Origin: Thalassococcus arenae
Lineage (GTDB): Bacteria; Pseudomonadota; Alphaproteobacteria; Rhodobacterales; Rhodobacteraceae
DNA: 64,000 nucleotides
Assembly: GCF_019104745.1 (NCBI RefSeq)
Contig: NZ_JAHRWL010000001.1
Span: 1,903,001 to 1,967,000, forward strand
Direction of reading: 5' to 3'
A program made the translations under genes and the position numbers. Below the pieces are notes generated by a model, which did no database searches, had not been told where the DNA came from, and saw only the letters and a list, made by a program, of their open reading frames with translations. Below, piece after piece: positions 10,500 to 18,793 of the stretch. The number at the start of each line of letters is the position of its first letter. Positions within the stretch are counted from its first letter, which is position 1.

Positions 10500-11311
10500 T
10501 GCGCGGACTCCGTGCGACCCATGATTTCCTCTTCCATCTCCCAGATCATGCCCAGGATTTCCTCGCGGGTTTCGGCGTAGCCTTCGGATTTCTTGACCGC
10601 CCGCAGATCGGCGCCGACGCCGCGTTCGGCGAAGGGCAGGCGGTATTCGCGGTGGATACGGCCGGGGCGCGGCGCCATCACGAGCAGCCGTTCGCCCAGC
10701 AAAAGCGCCTCTTCGACCGAATGGGTGATGAGCACGATCGTCTTGCCGGTTTCCTTCCACAGGTCCAGCACCAAACCTTGCATCTTTTCGCGGGTCAGCG
10801 CGTCCAGCGCGCCCAGCGGTTCGTCCATCAGGATCACGTCCGGGTCGTTGGCCAGGCAGCGGGCCAGGGCCACGCGCTGCTGCATGCCGCCGGACAATTC
10901 GTAGATCGCCTTGTCCTTGAAGTCGCGCAGGCCGACAACCTCGAGCAGGTGATCGACCTTGCCCTTGTATTCGTTCGCGCTTTGCCCGGCCATGCGGGGG
11001 CCGAAGCTCACGTTGTCGCGCACGTTCATCCATTCGAACAGCGCACCTTGCTGAAAGACCATGCCGCGTTCGGCATCGGGGCCCTTCACCGTGTGGCCGT
11101 TCAACCGGATCTTGCCTTCGGTCGGTGCCAGAAAACCCGCGACGATGTTCAGAAGAGTGGTCTTGCCGCAGCCCGACGGCCCGAGAACGCTGAGCAACTC
11201 GCCCTGTTCGAGATGAAGCGAGACGTTCTTGAGCGCCTGCACATGGCTGCCATTTGGCAGCTCGAAGCGCATCGAGATGTTGTCGATGGTCAGGCCGGAA
11301 TCGCCGGACAT
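10496..11311 (-). CDS. tauB: Taurine-type ABC transporter ATP-binding protein
   Basis: A 271-residue ABC ATPase with Walker A GPSGCGKTT, Q-loop FQQGALF, signature LSGGMQQRVALARCL, Walker B VILMDEPLGALD and the H-loop ITHSVEEA. It belongs to the NrtD/SsuB/TauB group and drives the membrane permease encoded just downstream. A hairpin (11330-11357) separates it from the binding-protein gene. Confidence 0.9.
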   Translation of the reverse strand: MSGDSGLTIDNISMRFELPNGSHVQALKNVSLHLEQGELLSVLGPSGCGKTTLLNIVAGFLAPTEGKIRLNGHTVKGPDAERGMVFQQGALFEWMNVRDNVSFGPRMAGQSANEYKGKVDHLLEVVGLRDFKDKAIYELSGGMQQRVALARCLANDPDVILMDEPLGALDALTREKMQGLVLDLWKETGKTIVLITHSVEEALLLGERLLVMAPRPGRIHREYRLPFAERGVGADLRAVKKSEGYAETREEILGMIWEMEEEIMGRTESAQ

Positions 11312-11329
11312 GGCACCCCCCGTGCTGGC

Positions 11330-11357
11330 GATCCCGGGCGGTACGCCGCCCGGGATC
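11330..11357. other. Perfect 12-bp intercistronic hairpin in the tau operon
   Basis: Arms GATCCCGGGCGG and CCGCCCGGGATC flank a TACG tetraloop between the binding-protein gene (ends 11366) and the ATPase gene (starts 11311). No T-run follows on the minus strand, so it is more likely an mRNA-stabilising or partial attenuating structure than a full terminator. Such a structure would give more binding protein than membrane components. Confidence 0.7.
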
Positions 11358-11365
11358 GGTTTGTC

Positions 11366-12376
11366 TTACATGCCCTTTGCGGAAGACAGCGGCCCGGTGT
11401 TCACCGCGTCGTCATAGCTTTCGCGCTTGGACGGGATCGATCCGGCGTTCACGAACACGTCGGCGACGCCGTTCATGAAGGTCTGCGCGTTGCCGCCCAG
11501 CCAGGCGCCGCTCAGCTGCTCGTCGACCGAGGGGAAGACGAAGGTTGCGATGGTCTCGGCGGTCGCGGCCTCGTCCATGCCGGCGTCCTTGGCGATGACC
11601 GGAAGCATCTCGGCCGCGGCGTCACCGCCGGCGTTCCAGCGCGCGTTTGCATCGGCGGTCACCTTGAGGAACTTGGCCAGAAGGTCGGATTGTTCGGCGG
11701 CGAACGACGCCGGAACCGAGGTCACGTCGAAGACCAGGATGCCCAGTTCGGTCTTTTCGGCGCCGGTCAGCAGCACGTTGCCGTGCTCCTTCATGCGGCG
11801 CAGCGCGCCGCCCCAGCCGCAGACCATGTCCAAGTTGCCCTGGGCAAAGGCTGCCGCACCCTCGGGCGGGGCCATGTCGACGATTTCCATGGTCGAGATG
11901 TCGACGCCGAAATGCTCCATCTGCTTGAGGAAACCGTAATGCGCGGCGGTGCCGATCGGCACGCCCACCTTCTTGCCGGCCAGTTCGCCGGCGCTGTCCT
12001 TGTCGATTTCCAGGGCTTCGGCCACGACGCAGTTGTCGTTGTCGGCATAGGACACGGCGACGTCGACGATCTGCAGGTCCTGGCCGGCCGAAGTGGCGAC
12101 GACGAAGGGCGGAACGCCCTGGCTGACCGAGATCTGCACGTCGCCCGACGCCATGGCTGCGGACATCGCGGTGCCGGTGTCGAAGCTGCGCCAGTTGATC
12201 TTGACGCCCATCGCCTCTTCGTATTCGCCCATGACCTTGGCGTACTGGAACGGCATCGGCCATTCGAGGAAATAGGCCACGGTGATTTCGTCCATTGCCG
12301 ATGCGGCACCGCCGGCCAGGATGGCCGTCGAGGTGGCAAGCGCGGCAACGGCGCTCTTGAGTTTGAGTTTGGTCAT
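11366..12376 (-). CDS. tauA: Taurine-type ABC transporter substrate-binding protein
   Basis: A 336-residue periplasmic binding protein with a cleavable signal peptide (cut near ASA-MDE). The mature start ITVAYFLEWPMPFQYAK, the GTAMSAAMASGDVQISVSQG segment, VPIGTAAHYGFLKQM and MVCGWGGALRRM are the typical taurine-binding pattern of Rhodobacterales. It would deliver taurine or a related sulfonate to the TauC permease. The catabolic genes (tpa, xsc) and a MocR-type TauR are not in the window. The neighbour regulator is a LysR, so the exact ligand is not certain. Confidence 0.88.
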   Translation of the reverse strand: MTKLKLKSAVAALATSTAILAGGAASAMDEITVAYFLEWPMPFQYAKVMGEYEEAMGVKINWRSFDTGTAMSAAMASGDVQISVSQGVPPFVVATSAGQDLQIVDVAVSYADNDNCVVAEALEIDKDSAGELAGKKVGVPIGTAAHYGFLKQMEHFGVDISTMEIVDMAPPEGAAAFAQGNLDMVCGWGGALRRMKEHGNVLLTGAEKTELGILVFDVTSVPASFAAEQSDLLAKFLKVTADANARWNAGGDAAAEMLPVIAKDAGMDEAATAETIATFVFPSVDEQLSGAWLGGNAQTFMNGVADVFVNAGSIPSKRESYDDAVNTGPLSSAKGM

Positions 12377-12489
12377 CGATTACTCCCGTTGTTTGCGGGC
12401 CGTCCGTCTCATCGCGGATTGGCTTTCGAGGAAAGCTGGCCATCCCCATCTCGCACCGTTCTTGCGCGGGATGTCCATCAGATTTTTCG

Positions 12490-12530
12490 CTTTCGAAAAA
12501 GCTGCGACTGTGTTTCGATCATTTCGAAAG
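12490..12530. promoter_or_regulatory. Inverted repeat, candidate LysR operator
   Basis: CTTTCGAAA (12490-12498) and TTTCGAAAG (12522-12530) are exact inverted copies spaced 32 bp centre to centre, about three helical turns. They lie in the 180-bp region between the tau operon and the divergent LysR gene. The position and symmetry fit a two-site LysR-type operator controlling both directions; the assignment is inference. Confidence 0.5.
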
Positions 12531-12556
12531 TCATGCGATCAAGGCGCCGCGTTTTC

Positions 12557-13543
12557 ATGCACCGCACAAATCTCAGCCTGCGCGGGCTCGAAGTATTTCA
12601 GCTTCTGGCCAAGACCGGCTCGCTCCGGGCCGTTGCGGCCGATACCGGTCTTTCGGTCAGTACCGTGTCGCATCACTTGCGCAATGTCGAAGAAAGCCTG
12701 GGCGTCAACCTCATGGACCACAGTCGCCGGCCGATGGTGCTGACGCCGGCGGGCGAGATCTTTGTGCGCTATGTCGAGGAAGGGTTGCGCATCATCCGCC
12801 GCGGCGAGACCGAACTGATCTCGGGCAACCTCGCCGAGGCGCGCGACCTGCGGTTGGGGATCGTCGACGACTTCGACACCGAAGTCGCGCCGGAACTTGC
12901 CCAGTTTCTGGCCAAGGCGATGCCGAAATGCACGTTCAAGCACCACACCCGGCCCAGCCACGAAATCATCGGCATGCTGATGGACCGCAAGCTGGATGCC
13001 GGTGTCGCCACCCAGCCGGTGGCCGATGTGACCGGGCTGCTGGAATACCCTGTGCTGCGCGATCCCTTCGTGCTTGCCGTGCCGGCGCGCGCCGGGCTTT
13101 CGGGAAGCGATTGCCTGAACGACCGGACGGGCCTGCCGTTCATCCGCTATTCGCACAACCAGATCATCGGGGCGATGATCGAAACCCACCTGCGGCGGCT
13201 CAAGGTCACCTTGCCGAACCGGTTCGAACTGGAAAGCAATCCGGCGATCCTTGGCATGGTGGCCGATGGCAGCGGATGGGCGATCACCACGCCCGGCTGC
13301 TATGTCCGGGCCAAGCGGTTTCACAACCGCATCACGCTGCTGCCGTTTCCCGGCAAGGGCTTTGCGCGGACCGTGTCGCTGTTCACCACCGATATCTATC
13401 CCGTGCAGATGGCCGAGATGCTTGCCGGCACGATGCGGCGGCTGACGCAGCGCCATTTCGTCGATCTGGTGGTGCAGGGCCATCCCTGGCTGACCGCCGA
13501 GTTTCGCGTCATGGGAGAGACCGATCAGGCGACTGCGCCGTGA
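12557..13543 (+). CDS. LysR-family transcriptional regulator
   Basis: A 328-residue regulator. An N-terminal winged helix (about residues 7-66: LRGLEVFQLLAKTGSLRAVA, then LSVSTVSHHLRNVEESLGV) is followed by the LysR substrate-binding domain (LRLGIVDDFDTEVAPEL onward, GMVADGSGWAITT near the end). It is divergent from tauABC with an inverted repeat between them, so it probably controls that transporter. The start is the ATG before HRTNLSLRG; an upstream ATG would add a basic tail. It converges with the SARP-type gene, with a short GC-rich hairpin (13543-13557) between them. Confidence 0.88.
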   Translation: MHRTNLSLRGLEVFQLLAKTGSLRAVAADTGLSVSTVSHHLRNVEESLGVNLMDHSRRPMVLTPAGEIFVRYVEEGLRIIRRGETELISGNLAEARDLRLGIVDDFDTEVAPELAQFLAKAMPKCTFKHHTRPSHEIIGMLMDRKLDAGVATQPVADVTGLLEYPVLRDPFVLAVPARAGLSGSDCLNDRTGLPFIRYSHNQIIGAMIETHLRRLKVTLPNRFELESNPAILGMVADGSGWAITTPGCYVRAKRFHNRITLLPFPGKGFARTVSLFTTDIYPVQMAEMLAGTMRRLTQRHFVDLVVQGHPWLTAEFRVMGETDQATAP

Positions 13544-13557
13544 CCCCCGCCGGGGGT
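13543..13557. terminator. Short hairpin between convergent genes
   Basis: ACCCC-N5-GGGGT lies in the 16-bp gap between the LysR gene and the convergent SARP-type gene. It could act as a small bidirectional terminator, but there is no long T-run on either strand. Confidence 0.35.
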
Positions 13558-13559
13558 TC

Positions 13560-15167
13560 TCAAAGCAGCGCGCGGATCGGGTCCAGCAAGCCGTTCTTGC
13601 GCAGGGTCCGCACCGGGTAATTCTCGTCGTTCACGATCCGGTCCAGCGAAAAGCCTGGCTCGATCTTTTCCAGCTTTGCCGCAACCTCGCGCGCCTTGTC
13701 CAGTTGACCGTCCAGCGCATAGAGCGCCAGCAGGTTGCGATGTGCCGGACGCGAGGACGGGGCCGCCCGTGCTGCGGCCTCGCCGGCTTCGAGCGCTTCG
13801 AGCGGGCGGTTGCAGGCGATGGAAATCAGGCAGTGACCAAGGTCCCACCAATGCCGGAAAGGCGAGGTGCGGGCGATCCGGCGGGCACGCTGCGATGCGG
13901 CAAAGGCGATGTCCTGCCGCCCCGCCGCCATGTTCGCCTCGGCGAAGCTCTGCCAGGCAAAGGCCGAGGCCGCGTTCCGCTCCAGTGCGATCTCGGCAAG
14001 GTCGAAGGCGCCTTGGGCATCGCGCTGCGCCGCACCGCGCACCTGTGAAACGATGGCTTGCACCAATGCGTTGTCGGCACCTTGTTCCATCGCCACCTGA
14101 TTGAAGGCGATGGCCTCTTCGCGCAGTGCCTGCGGATCGGCTTCGAGCAATTCCATCAGCTGGATCAGCCGCACCATGCCCAGCCAGGCCAGGTAGATGC
14201 CGTTTTCGTCCAGCTCGTGTGCCTGTTTCATCAGCCCGTAGGCTTCGCGCAACCCGTTGCGTTCGAAGCTGAACATCCGGTAGATCGCCAGCCGCGACAG
14301 CGCGGTCGCGCGGGTTTCGGGGCGCGACTTGTCCAGCACTTGCGGCAATTTCCCGACGATCGTGTCGGCGGCTTCGAAGATCACCTTGGCGATGTCTTCG
14401 CTGGTTTCCAGCACATCGCCCAGCCGGTTCACCTGGTGCAGTTTCGAATAGAGAATCCGCGCCGACGGTTGATGAACGGCCTTCAGGAAAACCGCCTGAC
14501 CGGACCCATCCTGAAGCAGATCGCATTGAATCGAGATATCCGAGACCGGGGCCTGCGCCATCGGGTCGTCCTGGTCGCTGGCCTGGCGCCAGGCACGGAC
14601 CTGTTCGGCGACGTTTTCGCCGATCCGGTTGGCCAGGACGTCGCCGATCAGGTGCGCCGTCGGATCGTCGCTGCTGGTCTTGGTGCGGCAGGCGATCAGG
14701 ACGCCCTTGGCCTCGGACGGCTTTGCCCGGGCAAGCCGCGTCTGCAGCTCCATCCGTTCCATTCGCAGCCATTCCTCGAATTCCGGATCGCGCGCGTCCA
14801 TGCCTTCGAGCAATTCGATGCGGTCATCGGCGGGCAGGGCCCCGGCCAGCAGATCGACCGAGACCATGGACGGGTTCAGCGAAACCGTCGTCCGGTCGGC
14901 GGACAGAGCGGTTTCGTAGGGTTCGAGGCTCTTGCGCAGCTTGCTCAGCGCCTGGCGCAGGTTGGCACTGGCCTGTTCGGGTCCGAAGGTCGACCACAGC
15001 TTGTCTTCCAGCCAGCGCCGTGGCCGCGTCATGTCCGGACTGAGCGCCAGCAACGCGATCAGCGCCTGGTTCTTGGCGCCTTTGGGCGTCGCGCAATTTC
15101 CATTCGCCAGGTCCACCGAAAAGGGCCCCAGCACGGATATACGGACAGGGATGTCGGCATCCTGCAT
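13560..15167 (-). CDS. SARP/BTAD-like transcriptional activator with TPR domain
   Basis: A 535-residue protein. The first 90 residues look like the OmpR-type winged helix of SARP activators: RISVLGPFSV, KNQALIALLALSPD, RRWLEDKLWSTFG, ANLRQALSKLRKSLE. A BTAD-like helical segment follows (about 90-150). A linker of about 100 residues leads to a C-terminal run of TPR-like helical repeats (about 280-520, such as LAIYRMFSFERNGLREAYGLM). SARP-type proteins switch on secondary-metabolite or secretion genes. It is divergent from the GKE-PAP2 gene with a 164-bp shared promoter region, so it is the natural candidate regulator of this accessory locus. DNA target and signal are unknown. Confidence 0.75.
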   Translation of the reverse strand: MQDADIPVRISVLGPFSVDLANGNCATPKGAKNQALIALLALSPDMTRPRRWLEDKLWSTFGPEQASANLRQALSKLRKSLEPYETALSADRTTVSLNPSMVSVDLLAGALPADDRIELLEGMDARDPEFEEWLRMERMELQTRLARAKPSEAKGVLIACRTKTSSDDPTAHLIGDVLANRIGENVAEQVRAWRQASDQDDPMAQAPVSDISIQCDLLQDGSGQAVFLKAVHQPSARILYSKLHQVNRLGDVLETSEDIAKVIFEAADTIVGKLPQVLDKSRPETRATALSRLAIYRMFSFERNGLREAYGLMKQAHELDENGIYLAWLGMVRLIQLMELLEADPQALREEAIAFNQVAMEQGADNALVQAIVSQVRGAAQRDAQGAFDLAEIALERNAASAFAWQSFAEANMAAGRQDIAFAASQRARRIARTSPFRHWWDLGHCLISIACNRPLEALEAGEAAARAAPSSRPAHRNLLALYALDGQLDKAREVAAKLEKIEPGFSLDRIVNDENYPVRTLRKNGLLDPIRALL

Positions 15168-15222
15168 GAGAAAACCCTGTTGCGACCCCGACTTACCCTA
15201 GCATTGCGCTGTGATCCGGACA

Positions 15223-15245
15223 ACGGGCGTTAAAAAACCGTTAAT
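15223..15245. promoter_or_regulatory. Repeat in the SARP/GKE-PAP2 divergent promoter
   Basis: AACGG-N11-CCGTT surrounds an A-run, and within it GGCGTTAA (15226-15233) recurs. The same eight bases occur at 18737-18744, upstream of the haloperoxidase-like gene, where they form part of the palindrome GCGTTAACGC. Both sit in the divergent promoter regions of the same locus, so they may be binding sites of one regulator. Eight shared bases is weak evidence. Confidence 0.3.
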
Positions 15246-15331
15246 CTCCGCGCGGTGGCGGGATTTCCTCTTTGACCGGGCAAAGCCAGTTCAGCATGGT
15301 GACACGACAAGTCTATTCCGGGGGAGCGATT

Positions 15332-16414
15332 ATGGCGACGTATGTATTTCTGGGCAAGGAAGGCAAAGAGGGCAAGGAAGGCAAGGAAGGCAAGGAAGGC
15401 AAGGAGGGAAAGGAGGGCAAGGAGGGCGCCGCGGCCGAGCTTTACGGCGTATCGGGCTATGCCTTGGGCAACGCCCGCGACGGCACCATCGGTTTCTGGA
15501 ACGGTTCGGCTGACCGAACCCCGATCCAGACCGGCCGGACCAGCTGGAAAGCTTTCAAGTCGCTCGCCGATGGACCCCAGCAAGCCGTTCTGAACAGCGC
15601 GGTGCAAAGCGCCTTTTCCGTCGATCTCGCCCGCACGGACATCGCCAACAGCACGGGGCGCGTCGATTTTCAGGGCGGGGCGCTTGTCACGTTGCACAAG
15701 CCCGAAGACGACTTTCTCGCTGCCCATCAGCTCAAGTTCCTGCGCAGCGCCGCTGACCTGCGCTATGACCGCTATGCCGAGATCGCGGCGCAAACGGGCA
15801 ATATCCTCGCATTCTACGGCATGGTCGGCTACCTGTCGCGCAACGCCACGGAATGGTCGCTGGCCTTGTGCAGCGCGGTTTCGGCGCTCAGCCAGGCGGT
15901 GCAATACACACTCAAGTTCGGTTTTGATGTGGCACGGCCCATCGCGATGTCCCGCAAGGTGCAGCCGATCATCCAGACGCCCGGTCACGGCGCCTGGCCG
16001 TCCGGCCACGCGACCGAGGCGTTCGCGCTTGCCACGCTGCTGGCCCGGCTTGTGCACAACCGCGAACTGGATGTCGCGCAGGATCTGTCCGAGGAAACCG
16101 AGCTGTATCGCCACGCCGCCCGGATCGCGATCAACCGGACGGTCGCCGGCGTGCATTTCCCCACCGACAGCATGTGCGGCGCGATCCTGGGCATCACCAT
16201 CGCAGAGGCGCTGGTCAACCTGCTGGATGGCAAGCCGTCGACCGTGTCGCGGGTCTATCGCGGCGATACCTATGCCGGCGATTTCAATCTGCCGCTGTTG
16301 AAAGAGGCGATGGACGACACCGCCGTCGTGACCAAGGGCACTGTTCCGCTGGATCCGGAAAAGGTTCCCGCCTGGCTGGGCACGCTGTGGAGCGAGGCGC
16401 GCAACGAGTGGTAG
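15332..16414 (+). CDS. PAP2/vanadium-haloperoxidase-fold enzyme with (GKE)8 N terminus
   Basis: A 360-residue protein. Residues 8-31 are eight perfect Gly-Lys-Glu triplets of collagen-like form. The C-terminal half has the full PAP2 signature: KFGFDVARP (K195, R202), PSGH (223-226) and NRTVAGVHFPTD (R269, H275, D279). These residues hold phosphate or vanadate in acid phosphatases and vanadium haloperoxidases. There is no signal peptide. The start at 15332 has GGGGGAG upstream. Vanadium-dependent halogenation is possible, but a phosphatase cannot be excluded from sequence. It is divergent from the SARP gene and convergent with the subtilase gene. Confidence 0.82.
   Translation: MATYVFLGKEGKEGKEGKEGKEGKEGKEGKEGAAAELYGVSGYALGNARDGTIGFWNGSADRTPIQTGRTSWKAFKSLADGPQQAVLNSAVQSAFSVDLARTDIANSTGRVDFQGGALVTLHKPEDDFLAAHQLKFLRSAADLRYDRYAEIAAQTGNILAFYGMVGYLSRNATEWSLALCSAVSALSQAVQYTLKFGFDVARPIAMSRKVQPIIQTPGHGAWPSGHATEAFALATLLARLVHNRELDVAQDLSEETELYRHAARIAINRTVAGVHFPTDSMCGAILGITIAEALVNLLDGKPSTVSRVYRGDTYAGDFNLPLLKEAMDDTAVVTKGTVPLDPEKVPAWLGTLWSEARNEW
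15353..15424 (+). repeat. 9-bp in-frame tandem repeat encoding (Gly-Lys-Glu)8
   Basis: Eight near-identical 9-bp units (GGCAAGGAA and variants with AAAGAG or GGAAAG) lie at the start of the PAP2 gene. As the unit is a multiple of three, gain or loss of units by strand slippage would change tract length without breaking the frame. Synonymous differences between units show that the copies are not all freshly made. Confidence 0.9.
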
Positions 16415-16440
16415 GCCCGGATGGGGCGGTGGTCGTGTTG

Positions 16441-18534
16441 TCAGGCCCCCGGCGCCGCCCAGGGCGCCGTCCCGTCGCGCCGCGACGCCCGTCGGCTGGG
16501 TGGCGTCACGCTGAAAGGCCCCAGGAACGGCTGCAGACCCGGGTCGACATCGGCGATCGATACGACCGCGTCGTCGAAATCGTCGCGCGCGCTTCCTCCC
16601 CCCGACGCCGCGTTCGCCGCAATGCGCGCCGCGCACAAGGCCAGCGCGCGGCTGATCTGGCCCGCGGCGGCGCTGGTGCCGCTGAGAAAGCCGGAAGTCC
16701 CTGTCATCGTACCGCATCCCATTACGCCGCTCAGCATCCGGCCTTCGTCGGCCACGGATGCGGTGACCGGTCCAGCGACCGACCACCCGGCCCCGCGCGC
16801 CGAATAGTCGGCGGGCTCCTGCGTATTGCTTTCGGGGTTCAAGCGCACGGCACCAACCGACAGAACCTGCCGAGTCAGCGCCGTGGTCAGGGCGTTGTGA
16901 CTGGCGTCCGGGGTCAGGACCGATCCGTCGGAAAAGGCTTCGTAAGACAGCCCCGTGCTGTCCCACTCCCAAGCATCGGGCGCGTCGAAATAGGCCTGGC
17001 GGGCGCGGGCGCTATAGCCGCTGAGGCTGTCATCGCGCTGAACCTGAAGGTGCATCACCGCCGGGTCGGTTCCGGTGTGACGCATCGCGATCTGCCAGGC
17101 ACCCGACGGCGCAAGGACTTCGCCCGCGATGCGGTTTTCGGTTGGGGCAAGCGCCAGCACATAATGCGCCGGGCTGTTCACGCCATCGCCGAATTCGCGC
17201 GCGGGAACGTGGTAGAGCCGCGCCAGATCGGCCCCGTCGGCGCGCGACAGTTTGCGCATCTGGCCAGCGGCGACCACAGCGAAATCCGATGCGGTGCCAT
17301 CCGGTGCGGTGATGGACAGCTCGCAGGCGCTTGACGGGGTCGCGGCGTCGGGCCGGATTTCGACGTAGCTGGGCGTCTGGTCGCCGGGCTGAACGCGCAG
17401 CAGAACCGACGGATCGGCGCCGGTCAGATCGACCCGCGCGCCCATCCGGCTGCGGCGATTGTTGCCGAACGACCAGACCACACGAACCGGCTGGCCGGTG
17501 ACCTTTTCCCACAGACTGGCCTCGCGGCTGATCTGGTGCTCGGCAAAGCGCGAGCCGTCCTTGGGCCCGGCGAAGATGCCCAGCGACAGGTTGATGACGA
17601 CCGGCGCGGTGCGGTCCATCTGGCGCGCGGTACGAAGGATCCAGCGCACCGCCTGCACGATATAGCTTTCGAACCGGGTGCCCGAGGTGTCCTCGATCGC
17701 CTCGGGCGGCAATTGCACGGCCAGCAGCGGCCAGTTGCGGACCGGATCGGACGTGTCGTCGGGTTCGGCCCCTGCCGCCAGATCCAGCACATGCGACCCG
17801 TGGGTGAAGGCATGTTCGTTGGCGCGTCGCGCCGCAGGGGCGAAGATGCGGTTGCACAGCGCGGCATAAGCGGCCGTTTCGACCCCGGTTTCGGCGCAAA
17901 GCGCGTCGATCTCGGCCCCGGTCAGAACATCGCCGGCCAGCACCCGACCGTTGCCGGCGCGCTGATGCTCCAGCGCCTGGATCCAGATCGCGCCGAACCG
18001 GCTTTGCAAAGCGGTGCCATCGTCCGTCTGACGGCGGAACCGGGCGTTCAGAAAGCCGAAACCGTCGTCGATTGCGGCGACGATCGGCTGGCCCTGTCCC
18101 CAGGGGTGGACCGTCGGATCGTCCGGCCCGGGCATGTCCCCGTCTTGGTTTCCCAGGTCGACGGCGATCCCCCGGTCCAGGATCGTGGCCAGATCCCGAG
18201 GCAACACGGCGTCCTCTTGTACGTAGACCGCGTATTCGTCCGGCAGACCCTTGAACGGGTCTGGCCGCACCCGCCGGGCATCCAGAAAGGCGCGTTCATG
18301 CGGGTCGAGGCGCAGCGGGCTGCCAGCGGCGTCGGCATACGCGGCAAGCGCGTCGCGCGCGGCGCGGGCCGAGGGGTGATGCGACAGCTTCAAGCGCAAA
18401 AAGACCGGCTGGAACCGCAGCGGCGGTTGCGGCGGAGGCATCAGCGCTTCGCGACGGTCGCGCAGTAAGCGGGACCAGTCGAGATAGGCGTCTTCGAACT
18501 CACCGGCGACGGGATCGGACCAGATCGCAGCCAT
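16441..18534 (-). CDS. Subtilase (S8-like) serine protease
   Basis: A 697-residue protein with a scattered but recognisable subtilase triad. Asp is in VAAIDDGFGF (D156), His in THGSHVLDLAAG (H245) and Ser in SGTSAAAGQ (S621). The helper strand VVINLSLG and an oxyanion Asn candidate in WSFGNN are also seen. The Asp/His motifs deviate from the usual DTG and HGTHVAG, and GTSAAAG replaces GTSMAAP. No signal peptide or prodomain is obvious, so it may act in the cytoplasm or leave by a non-Sec route. It is convergent with the GKE-PAP2 gene and divergent from the haloperoxidase-like gene. Confidence 0.82.
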   Translation of the reverse strand: MAAIWSDPVAGEFEDAYLDWSRLLRDRREALMPPPQPPLRFQPVFLRLKLSHHPSARAARDALAAYADAAGSPLRLDPHERAFLDARRVRPDPFKGLPDEYAVYVQEDAVLPRDLATILDRGIAVDLGNQDGDMPGPDDPTVHPWGQGQPIVAAIDDGFGFLNARFRRQTDDGTALQSRFGAIWIQALEHQRAGNGRVLAGDVLTGAEIDALCAETGVETAAYAALCNRIFAPAARRANEHAFTHGSHVLDLAAGAEPDDTSDPVRNWPLLAVQLPPEAIEDTSGTRFESYIVQAVRWILRTARQMDRTAPVVINLSLGIFAGPKDGSRFAEHQISREASLWEKVTGQPVRVVWSFGNNRRSRMGARVDLTGADPSVLLRVQPGDQTPSYVEIRPDAATPSSACELSITAPDGTASDFAVVAAGQMRKLSRADGADLARLYHVPAREFGDGVNSPAHYVLALAPTENRIAGEVLAPSGAWQIAMRHTGTDPAVMHLQVQRDDSLSGYSARARQAYFDAPDAWEWDSTGLSYEAFSDGSVLTPDASHNALTTALTRQVLSVGAVRLNPESNTQEPADYSARGAGWSVAGPVTASVADEGRMLSGVMGCGTMTGTSGFLSGTSAAAGQISRALALCAARIAANAASGGGSARDDFDDAVVSIADVDPGLQPFLGPFSVTPPSRRASRRDGTAPWAAPGA

Positions 18535-18736
18535 CGCTCATCTCCTGTCAATCTTTTGTCGGTCAATATCGCCAGAAGACGCGTTATGGCCGACGCAGGT
18601 CAAGAAAAGCCTTTGGATTTGCGTGTTTTTCACGTGCCGACATGTCGGGCCGTTGTGGCCGGACGCCAAGATTTACCCGGAATTCACATCGGTTTCACGA
18701 AGGATTTGCGCTGCGATTACGGTGGCGGCGCATTCT

Positions 18737-18747
18737 GGCGTTAACGC
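18737..18747. promoter_or_regulatory. Palindrome GCGTTAACGC before the haloperoxidase-like gene
   Basis: A 10-bp perfect palindrome (18738-18747) lies about 50 bp before the start at 18794 in the 259-bp divergent region. It shares GGCGTTAA with the other divergent promoter of this locus (15226-15233). It could be an operator; no footprint or -35/-10 pair is certain. Confidence 0.3.
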
Positions 18748-18793
18748 TAAGTCAATCGCCGCAACTGGGGAGCGGCACGCTCAGGGGGATGCC

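Noticed and set aside
10499-12556. Long plus-strand frame before the LysR gene
   Set aside because: Runs antisense across tauB and tauA; only the part from 12557 shows LysR motifs.
15353-15424. CRISPR-like array
   Set aside because: The 9-bp units have no spacers and encode GKE in frame at the start of a real gene.
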